From Ridgeia piscesae (Eukaryota; Annelida; Polychaeta; Sabellida; Siboglinidae), in NCBI GenBank assembly GCA_025642075.2, contig JAODUO010001229.1:37501-101500 (forward strand): a stretch of 64,000 nt of DNA, given 5' to 3'. How positions within the stretch are numbered: position 1 is the first letter of the stretch; each line of letters starts with the position of its first letter. Position numbers and translations under genes: made by a program. The notes beneath the pieces are model-generated. The model made no database searches. It was given only the letters and a program-made list of their open reading frames with translations, and was not told the DNA's origin. Positions 49,101-61,100 of this stretch are shown here, piece by piece.

Positions 49101-52100
49101 GTTTTTCATGGACAATAGTACAAGTAACTGTCATCACCAATGTTCTGATGACCTACGACCCCTGGGTATAGAATAGCTTGTGAATAATTGAGCGGGTCTC
49201 GTGGGACTTGCCACCTGATTTTTCACATGTATATTTTATTTTCAGCTGACAGCAATGAAGCACCACGATTCGTCAACTTCCCGAGCCCCTTAACTGCAAA
49301 TGAAGACATCAGTTTAGGTACGTCATTTGTGTAATATGTAATATATTCTGTGATATTATACAGTTTGTTTTATTTTAATCTTCTGTTTCTACCAGGCATA
49401 CATGTTGTCACATGAATATGGTTGTGTTTATTATGATGACAACATTGTCATATGAGTTTACTTGGCATTTGTTCATGTGTTAAGACAATTCAAAGACAAT
49501 GCTTCAGAATTGCAATGTTCTATTGTGTTATTAACTGTTGTCTGTATGCTGTTAGTACACTAATCTCTTAATCAAGATAATCCAGGGATGATTCCTCTTG
49601 TTCTACATTTCAATGTGTAGGTAATTTTGTTCACCCAATGTTGCATCAGTTCATTTCATTCAAGAGAATAAAGGATTTGTGGACCATTTCACTAAGATAA
49701 ATAGCTCTCAAAAGAAAATTCATCCTTAAACAAAACCCATTGTTAAATTAAGGAGTTTTTCAAAATGCAAGTATCTTTTGCCATATTACCATGGACACTA
49801 TTTCCATGACACACCAGTTACCGTGTCCTGTTGGCGCATCGTGGTGTTGACAGAATTCAGTTTTTAAGATCACTGTAAAGGATCAAAATGTATCTTATGG
49901 TGCAAAATTGGGTGCAAAATTAAATGCAAAAAGGTCAGTGAAATGGTTCCCAGATCTACAGTGAGGTGACGGGTAAAATCTTTGAGCCATCCAACTAAGT
50001 GGATCCAGTGCGTTACAAGAACTAACCTAGATCTGTTTTACAAACAGGTTCGAGAAAACTGAACTGGAAAGTCTGTTGTTTGCAGATTCGACAATTGGGG
50101 TGTTGGAGGCGATCGACAATGATAATGCAAACCTGGACTTTGCAATACAGGGCGAGATTGCCAACTTGATCCTGAGACTAGAGCGTATCGGACCGAAGAA
50201 GATGGAGATCAGACTAAAGAAGAAACTGGACAGAGAGGTAGGAAACACTCGCTGCAAAGTTGTCACTTTATATTTTTGAGAAAAAACAGTTGTATAACCA
50301 GCTAACTGCCTTAAACCTCCTAAATGTTTATGTAACAATCTGTTAATTTTATTCCCATCTTAAAATGTGTGTTTTAATAAAAAATCAAATCTGGACATAC
50401 ACCATACGTCTGTATGCTACACATAATAACTGTTAGCTTTTAACCATGGACCTTTCACATTACAAACTTCAGTCTAACAAAAGCATCGTCAAACCAAATG
50501 TGCATCTACAAGTTGGTGTCTTGAGAAAGAAATAATTTACATGCATGAAAATATAAATAAAATTATGTAGTTTTCCCACATATGTTTGGTGATGAGGCTG
50601 TTGATAAGAAAATGGAGGTTGTGTGAAAAGAGCTATGTGGGGTTCAGATGTATAGTGACACTTCGGGATATTTCCTCATTAAATATATCTTGGGAATAAA
50701 CTAGTATTTCATGATGGGAATAAAAATAACCACAGATTATCAGATAGTAATTTAAGGTGTTGGTGGAACTGGTTAATGTCCCTTTTTATGGGAAAACTTA
50801 GTGAATTGTTGGGATGTGAAATTAGCTTGAAAATATAGATTCACTAAGATTGAGATGAGGTATGTGTTACGCTTATAGTTCCCCTCAATACAGCACTTAA
50901 TTAGTGGACAACTGGACATAGCTACCAGATTACCTCTGTCATCGATGCATATGCATTTACATGTGTTGACAAAATCAGTGTGTCATTCAGTCAAAGCCAG
51001 GAAGACAGGTAGCTTTAGTTTTCAATCATAAAATTAAGATTTTGTTAATCTGGTATGTTGGGCTACAATCATAAACTTGCATGTTTCAATTTTGCCACTA
51101 CTGCTCCTAAATATAGGCATTTTTTATGTGGCATTTGTTATGTTAAGTTGACTGGGTTGTTTACCTTTCCCTCCTTGTGCAAGTACTTTTACTTTAAATA
51201 GCTCCAACTCACTCAGCTGTATGAATGACTACAGTGGTGTTATACTTATGTACAAACAGTCTACATTAACAGCAGCAACTTTGTACTTCCTATAGAAGTT
51301 GAGATGGTGTTCAATTGAACCGACCTGCCAGGAAGTAAAGTATAAAGCGCTTTGAGCAGCTCTAAGGACTGGATACTGTGCTATATAAGAACTTACCATT
51401 TATTTAACCTTTCACTTATCTGCAGACAGTGTCACAGTACAGGATGATATTCCAAGTGTCCGACACGATCAACATGGTGAGTACATATGCACCAATCTCA
51501 CTAGAATCAAAACTGGTTTTTCTTATTACTTTATTGTGTCGATGGTTGATTGGTTCATGCTGTCGATCGATCAGTCAATCACACTATTATAAATCACGCA
51601 TAAAACTTCTTTCAAGTTAAACACCAGGTTAATTATCAAATGGTGAAGTACTGTTTTTTTTAAATGACTCCATTACCCAAAAATGCTATGTAGCAGAATG
51701 TTTGGAATGTTGCCAATACAAGATATGATGTCTGTACACCAAGGAATCCTTTATTAATTTTCTCATATATACTATGTTACATTATCACCTGGTTAACTTA
51801 ATTTGTTCACACATTTACATCATAAGTCACCAATGTGTTACACTGCTACATTTATCGCAATAGCTACCTCCAAACTATACTGCACAGTCAGTCGTAATTG
51901 ATTTGACCAAACCAGTGGTCAGTTATGAAAACTAAGCAATGCTGTTTTTTATAGATATGTGTTGAGCTTTTTTCTCATCTCATTGATCAGTTTTGGTGCA
52001 GTGTGAATGTTGCTGTTCTTTGGATCTCGGATAACCTTCATCCAAATCAACTGGAATTTCTTGTTCTCTTGTTTCAGATCCAGAAGAGAGCAATCCTCTT

Positions 52101-55100
52101 TGTCATTGATGTCAATGACAATGAGCCGTCTTTTACACACCTCCCGTACAGGGTGGATGTGCCTGAGGTAAGTTATCACTGTTCCTTCTAAAACTGTGAG
52201 TTCTTATGAAGCCCTATGGCACAGTGGTTAGACCATCAGACCCTCAATTGAGAGAACCCGGGTTAGCTGTATTGAACCTGCATTGCTACAGTTCATTCAG
52301 CTGTATGAATGAGTACCTGGCTATAGACAATGGTTGAATATTAGTGTATGGATAGCTATTGCAAGTAGATTGCATCATGTGTTTACAGCTGTATGACGTT
52401 GCTCCATTAAGATGTAGCTCTTTAGATAGTAGGTATCTTTTGTTTCTTGTACTCATTTTATATTTACTGGTATGTTCATTCCTGATATATTAATTTTTAA
52501 TTCCAAAATAATTGATTTCTAGCACTGGATGCATAAGACAATTTCCATATTGCAACAAACAATATAGGTCGTACAATTTTATAAATAAACATCTCCTTAA
52601 ATTCACCCCAAAAAGTAAAAAATATTTTCAAACTGATGATACTTTAATAATTGACAACATAAAATATAGCATTTTATGCAGTTTTGAATAAAGAAATTGT
52701 CATCTACAAAGTAACTAAATTCTTCCTAGTACAGTATGTAACTGGTGCGGGTGTTTCCTTCAGGACTCCCTCATCGGAAAGACTGTCTTCACCGTGACAG
52801 CCGTGGACCCTGATTCAGGCATCTGGGGTCTCATCAGCTACAATATCACTGTGAGTGTCCACAGCCTTCACACAAGTCTCATTCACAAAACACTGCTTCA
52901 GGAAACATTACATTATGAATGCGTTTGTATTGATGGAGATAACAGCTATATTTTGTAACATGATCATTGAAGATTTTTTCCTTAAGTAAGTGATTTGAGT
53001 GTAAGTATATTGAATACACAACATGGCATTGAGGCAAGTTATTCACCCCTTTATATAGAAGCCATGTGTGATGGTGCTGTAAGATGCAACTTGATTCATG
53101 TCAGTCTTGAAAGGTTATAACAAATGCAGCACTTGTCAGTTAAGGAGACTGCTGATTAACCACTGCTTAACAATCACATGGGACTATTAGAACCTTGACT
53201 GGTCTCAGTTCTGTAGCAGTCACATGATGCACAGATGCACCCCCAATTTTCCTCTGCATGATGTCATGAGGGAGTTTACGTGTGAGCGATTTGTGTCTGA
53301 TTATGTTGACCTTTTAAGCCGAGATACCCAGCAATGTGCAGGGGAACAAATGCAGTCACTGTACTAAAACTGTCTTGGATTTGTCACACTCCATATTCCC
53401 ATTGCCGTTAAATGAATTTCGAAACTATCCAAATCTATGAATCAATCCAAAAAGACTGCTAATAGATGGCATACCAACAATGTCAAACCCATGTGTGCAC
53501 AACTGACTGAGATAAAATTAAATTATAATTAAACTGTTACAACAAAATCCCACCATTGTAAAATAAACAAATCTATATCTACAGTCCACATCAACGAGGC
53601 TGCTGTGTCACAACAGTTCAATCCCCTCCATGCATATAATTATGATGGAGAGTGGGAGAACAGACCGAGTGGCAAGACACACAGGGGAATACACAGAAGC
53701 TCTGGTCTTTTGTAACTTAGAAGATACAGAGTAGAATTGTACCACATAATCACACAACAATTGCCCCTCTCATATAAAGAGGCATTTAGAGTATTAGCAT
53801 CATGACATGATTCAGTATGGTGAGGATGTTGGACACTGCGGGAGGCTGCGTGTAGCACATTTTACTGGCTGGTCACTCAATGCCTTTTTGTGTTTGCCGA
53901 TCACCATGCAGGCACGCCAGAAGGTAACACAGCTTCTTTCACCTGCTAACTGCCCACTGTCCACCCACTGTCCACCCACTGTCCACTGCTTGCTTGGCTT
54001 GTGCCTCTGCTGCACCATGTTTCCAAATGTTTCATTCTTACTGTTCTGTGTGAACTCATTTCAAGCCTTTGCTTTTTGCCAGCTTCTGTTCACCATGTCA
54101 ATGCGCAATGTACTGTGGAGAGACTATTGTCTTGTCACTGGCCAGGTTCTGTTTGTTAGATTCGTGTTGAACTGTTCTACTGGGAATCAGCCATTTTCTG
54201 TTTGAGACTGTCTTGTTTTCTCTGTGAGTCTGTCTTGTTCTCTTTCTTAGTCTGTCTTGTTCTCTTTGTGAGTCTGTCTTATTCTCTTTGTGAGTCTGTC
54301 TTGTTCTGCTTGGTTTGCGAGTCTTAGGTCTTGTTCCGTTTGTGAGTTTGTCTTATTCTGTTTATGAGTTTGTCTTGTTCTGTTTGTGAGTCTGTCTTGT
54401 TCTGTCTGTGAATCTGTCATGTTCTGATTGTGAGTCTGTCTTGTTCTGTCTGTGAACCTCTCTTGTTCTGTTTGTGAGTCTGTCTTGTTCTGTCTGTGAA
54501 TCTGTCATGTTCTGATTGTGAGTCTGTCTTGTTCTGTGTGTGAATCTGTCATGTTCTGATTGTGAGTCTGTCTTGTTCTGTCTGTGAGTCTGTCTTGTTC
54601 TGTCTGTGAGTCTGTCTTGTTCTGTCTGTGAACCTGTCGTGTTCTGATTGTGAGTCTGTCTTGTTCTGTCTGTGAGTCTGTCTTGTTCTGTCTGTGAGTC
54701 TGTCTTGTTCTGTCTGTGAATCTGTCATGTTCTGATTGTGAGTCTGTCTTGTTCTGTCTGTGATTCTGTCTTGTTCTGTCTGTGAGTCTGTCTTGTTCTG
54801 TCTGTGAATCTGTCATGTTCTGATTGTGAGTCTGTCTTGTTCTGTCTGTGAGTCTGTCTTGTTCTGTCTGTGAGTCTGTCTTGTTCTGTCTGTGAACCTG
54901 TCGTGTTCTGATTGTGAGTCTGTCTTGTTCTGTCTGTGAGTCTGTCTTGTTCTGTCTGTGAGTCTGTCTTGTTCTGTCTGTGAATCTGTCATGTTCTGAT
55001 TGTGAGTTTGTCCTGTTCTGTCTGTGAATCTGTCAAGTTCTGATTGTGAGTCTGTCTTGTTCTGTCTGTGAATCTGTCATGTTCTGATTGTGAGTCTGTC

Positions 55101-58100
55101 TTGTTCTGTCTGTGAATCTGTCATGTTCTGATTGTGAGTCTGTCTTGTTCTGTCTGTGAATCTGTCATGTTCTGATTGTGAGTCTGTCTTGTTCTGTCTG
55201 TGAACCTGTCGTGTTCTGATTGTGAGTCTGTCTTGTTCTGTCTGTGAACCTGTCGTGTTCTGATTGTGAGTCTGTCTTGTTCTGTCTGTGAACCTGTCGT
55301 GTTCTGATTGTGAGTCTGTCTTGTTCTGTCTGTGAACCTGTCGTGTTCTGATTGTTCTGTTGATGATTCTGTCTTGCCCCGTGACAGTCTCGCTGTCGTG
55401 TTCGGTTCTGAGTGTATCACGTACCGTTGGGAGTCTGGCTTCTTTTATTTATGGGCCTGTATTGTTCTTTTTATATCTTGTTCTGTGGAGAGCCAGTCTA
55501 GTGCTGTTGGAAGTTTGTCTTGTTCTGTTGAATAGTTTACAATTGATGTGCTCAGTGGCACATCATAGTTACGACTGATAATTGTTATATTACCCTGAAC
55601 ATAATTGCTGATTGACAGGCATGGGTGTGTGTTCATTGTTATTACATTAACAAAATATTATTTAAGAGGTATGTTGACTTGTTCACTGCTCAGTAATATT
55701 CAGTTGATCTCAAATTGAGTAACGACACATTGAAAACATTATGGAATGGCCAAATCAATCATTTGCAAACCCAAACCTTCATAACTCTGTAGGTTTGGTG
55801 GACACTTAGTAATATGATGTTGATGTCGTCTCACGGTAATATAGTTTAGTTATGCACCACACACTGGGTAGACAACAGGGAGGGTGTGTTCATTGTTGTC
55901 TGACTAGCCGTAGTAGCTTATTACCTGTAGCTGGTACATCATTATAGCAGATTTGAATAACATTGTGCTGCATGTGTTTTGAATACAAGTTCACATGCCA
56001 AAATGCTTCTGAATTCTTTGTTGTATACGCTTGTACTTCTGAGGTTAGTTATGAGGATGGATCCGAATTCTTTTGTAATAAATAATGCATAGGTCTTTAG
56101 TTATGTGGACACATCTTTATGTTCTTACAGTGTGGCTTTCACATGCAAACAGTTCACGTTAAACTGTTTGCCCTTATTTGAGCATGCAGGCAATACAGTG
56201 TGGTATTATAAAATGTAAAATACTTAGACATTGAGAGTCAGGATTGTAGACATGAAATTCTATCGCCAACTTGTCTGTTCTCTTTAGACACAGCAGGGAG
56301 TGTTTGGGATCGACACTTACAGTGGGGATGTAACCCTAAAAGAGCCCCTCAACTACGAGGCTCAGACATTTTATCAACTGGCGATCACGGCAGTGGTAAG
56401 TGACCAGCTGCAGCCAACTTCTACTAAGTTTCATAATTACACTCCATAGTCTTGGCATGCAAAGCAGTTTTCACACTGGACCACCATCTGCTGTCCCTGG
56501 GCTGATGCAGAGAAAGGTGTTTGCGTTGCCCAGAAGTATGATGTATGGCACTGAAGCAAGCATGACAATTACCGCTACATCCTCATAAAGGTTCAAGCCA
56601 GACTTGAATGAGTGGACAGTTGGATACACCATATGTCTGGGTAGACACCAGTGACACGCCAGCGCATCACGTTGTAGTCTAATATACAGTATAACCAGTC
56701 ATTGTGCTATTTGTGACAGACGTTACGATGAAATTAACATATATCATAACTGCATTACCAGCTGGTTAGTTATCTTTCAGAATATGTAATTTACGATGTT
56801 CCTATAGTGATAAAATGCACTGATGCAACTGAAATCTTGATGAAGTGATTCAGTTGATTTTCACTGGGAATGCCATATTGACAGTGATCACAGTGATCAT
56901 CAAAGTGATCATCACAGTGATCACAGTGATCACAGTAAGACGTGTTTGTGTTTGCAGGACGCAGAAGGTTTAAACAGCAGCACAGACCTGATCATCAACG
57001 TCATAGATGTCCAAGACACGCCTCCCTATTTCATCCAGCTTCCGTACCTGGCGTCAGTACCTGAAAATGCCACTGTGGTAAGTAGACAGTTTCACTCCTG
57101 CAGTCTCATTCGCTATGCATTCGTAATAGCTCTGCTGAATCTTGGAAAATTTGAAATGGTGATTATCTGAGCTCTGTCTATATCTGTCAAATTAAAGCTA
57201 AATTAGGTTTAATCAGAACAGTGTGTACCATATTCGTTCTGTTAAACATACGCGCCCTAATTAGCGTACACCTCCTTTTCAGCAGTGTCTTACATCAATC
57301 TGAAACAAAAACGTTTCGTGTCAGATCCATCATTTATGGTAATTACTTCCCTGAACCAGTGACAACATCAGACAATATCACACCCACATCTGCAGCCTTT
57401 GACCACAGAATCACAGTCATGTGGATGAATAAATTTACATTAACAATTGTGCCATTCCAGCTGAACTGAACTTGAATTTACTCGATGTTTCTGGCACAAT
57501 GTCAGTTTACAATGGAAATGGGACATGTGGTGTCTCCACCTGGTGGATGGCACTGGTGGAAACTACACCAGTGCCACCTGGTGGTGCCACCATTTTGTTG
57601 TCAAAGAAACATATTTAAGAATTTTTCTTAACTTTTTTCTGTATGCTTAATTGAATGAATACGACATCTGTGGGTCATATTATAACTAAGAGGAGAGGTG
57701 CTGTTAAAATATCAGGTTTGCCTCTTTAGATAACTTATATTAGATATTTAATCTTCTTGTTGCAATGTCGAAGATGGACAGTTTGTTTACGAATTATTGT
57801 GGTCATAGCTCAACAAAATAGTCTGTGCAGTAGCTTCAGCAAGGCTTAGTACTTCCCAGAGTAGTATGATGCACTTTGAGCACGTACATATTGGCTGCCA
57901 GGCTACATAAGAACGTCTTATCGATCACCATCTGGTAGGATTGTCTCATGTGATGTGTTTGCTTGCCACCAGGGGGCGTCGGTGATGCAGGTGGTGGCAG
58001 AGGACGGGGACAGGGGTGTTCCCAACGCTGTCAACTACACATTTATCTCAGGTAACCGCTCTGTCACGGTCTCTTCCCCTTGCTCCCATCCAGGCTGAGG

Positions 58101-61100
58101 TTCTTGTCCCTTAACTGGGAGCTTACAAAATCTTCTGCTATGCTTGTTAGTCTCCTCTCCCTCTCCCTCTCCCTCTCCCTCTCCCTCTCCCTCTCCCTCT
58201 CCCTCTCCCTCTCCCTCTCCCTCTCCCTCTCCCTCTCCCTCTCCCTCTCCCTCTCCCTCTCCCTCTCCCTCTCCCTCTCCTTTTGTTTCACCTCCTACCT
58301 TTGGCAGAATTGTATCAGTTACCAACACTAAATAGTTGTTGATTAAAGATTTGCTAAAACAAAGATAAATTAACCGTTACCATTTTTCACCACAGATCAG
58401 AATTACTTCCACATTGACAAGGACACAGGGGTGATTACTGTCTCTGCACCCCTTGACAGGGAAGACGCTCAGATGGAGAGTCTCTTAGGGGTAATCACCC
58501 TCACAGTTAGGGTAGGTCATCTTGACCAGTAGTTGATGCACTAGTCTGCAAATTGTCTATAAATATTCCATAGATGACTTAGTATCTGCACTTGAACTTT
58601 GAACTGTAGATTATTGTAAATGTTATCATGTGACTGGAAGGTGAACATTTTAGATAAATACATTGTTTGACTGTTTTACACATTTCAGAAAGGTTTTTCA
58701 TCACGATTATTGTTGATTAATAATTATGCAAGTAATGTACCAACTTAGTAATTTATATAATGCATTTTAACATGGTTTTTAACTATTGTATATTTAATAT
58801 TTACAACAGATCATAATGGTCAAAAAATGTTTGTATGTGTACAGTAATTTGTATATTTAAATACAACAGCAAGATAAGCCAAGCTTAGTTACTGGGTAAA
58901 CAGCATGTACCTGAGCTGGCTGTAACAGTCACAGTTCTCTCCTTATTTCTCAGGTAATTAGGGTCGTCTGAAACTAAACTGTCGGAATATGAAGAATGTC
59001 ATCAGTGTATGCTGTTTGTAGGCCCAGGAAGTGACCGTTACGCCCCAGGGAAAGACAACTGCGACAGCCGTGGTGACAATACGGATACTGGACGTTAATG
59101 ACGAGAGTCCAATATTCAACCATCGTGTCTACGAGGCGACTGTCCTAGAGAATGCTCAGGCCCACATCCCAATCACACTGCAGCCACATGGAGTGGAGAT
59201 GATTGTCAAAGACCATGACAAGGTTTGTCTTTTGTTATATCCCTGTCAATATGACGACTTGTCACTATGATGCTATATTGTTACTGTTGATACTGAACCC
59301 AGTTTATTATGCGAGGTCACGGTGAGTATACAGTTACTCCCAAGGCTGTCTGATTGTAGGCTTACTACAGTGAGTATACAGTTACTCACAAGGCTGTCGA
59401 TTGTAGGCTTACTACAGTGAGTATACAGTTACTCCCAAGGCTGTCGATTGTAGGCTTACTACAGTGAGTATACAGTTACTCCCAAGGCTGTCTGATTGTA
59501 GGCTTACTACAGTGAGTATACAGTTACTCACAAGGCTGTCAAATGTAGACTTACTACAGTGAGTATACAGTTACTCACAAGGCTGTCAAATGTAGACTTA
59601 CTACAGTGAGTATACAGTTACTCACAAGGCTGTCGATTGTAGGCTTACTACAGTGAGCATACAGTTACTCCCAAGGCTGTCGATTGTAGGCTTACTACAG
59701 TGAGTATACAGTTACTCCCAAGGCTGTCTGATTGTAGGCTTACTACAGTGAGTATACAGTTACTCACAAGGCTTTCAAGTGTAGGCTTGTAAACTAGGCA
59801 CAGTTTGCTAAAATATTCTATATGTGAGTCTATATGTGAGGATGTACCTTTGACTTTGCAGGGAGATAATGGCCGCCTGGAGGTGTGGCTGGAAGGGTGT
59901 GACACGTTTGAAGTGGTTCCTTCCCGTGTTCTCAACGAAGCCACTCTGATTTTGCGTGTCAAAAACTCCTCTGCACTAGACTACGAAGTTGTACAAAACA
60001 TCTCGTTCCAGGTGAGATGTCTCCAACGTTCTCTGTCAAAATGTTCATGGTGTAGATTTAGCACCATCCATCTTTGATGTGAATTGCTGTATTAGCTGTT
60101 TGTATTCGGACACCCAGAAAATGTACATCAATACTTTTGATGTGTTGGACACCATCGAGTGTTTTTGGATGCCAGAATAATATTTGTTTACACTATATGT
60201 TTTCCGGCGGTTGAAATTTAAATAAATTTTGGGTGACCAAATGTGTATTTACGATATGTGTAAGTTACTTGATTTTAAAGATTTCTTTAAAATAAGATTT
60301 CTTTGGTAATATAGAGGTCACAAATATACTGGTTATAAAGTTGCCAACTGATCGTAATTTATACAGTTAAAATTAACATAAACATGACAGTTGCTTACTG
60401 CAGAATGTCCTGAGCTGTTTGATATAAAATATTATAGTAAAAATCTCTTGATAAAATGCATTAGTTAATCTATCATATCAAAATAATTACCACATGACAC
60501 TGATCCTTATCCTAAATTGTATCAAATAAGATTATTATATCTCTATATTATACAGTTGTGTAGCTATATTGTGAAGTTTGTACTTGTCATCATTTGAACA
60601 CTGCACGAGTCCTGCATGTACATCGTTTTAGGTGTTCATTTTGTTCATTCATTTCCAGATTGTTGCTCAGGAATATTTAACAGAGGAACGACACTTGGCC
60701 TCAGCAGAGGTCATAGTTCACATACAGGACGTCAACGACAACTGGCCGAGGTTTGAGAACGACAGCTATGTGGCCAGAATACCTGAGAACTCTGCGCGTG
60801 GCACATTCGTCACCCGTGTCACTGTAAGTAATGGTTTCTTTCTCCCTCATTCCTTGTGGGAAGGGGACAATTCTGTTTCAACGCTCTTAATAATATATTT
60901 ATATATTTTTTTCAGTTGTCTGCCATTTTCTCCCATTCTCTATTTTATACAAGATATCGCTTTATTTTATATCTCCACCTTTGACTTGGTCCTCCCTTCG
61001 TGAAGTGCATTTCATTATAATAAATGCTTAAACATGACATTCTTTTAATCATTACAACTTTATAAACATTACTTATTTATTTCTTAACATTTAAAATATA

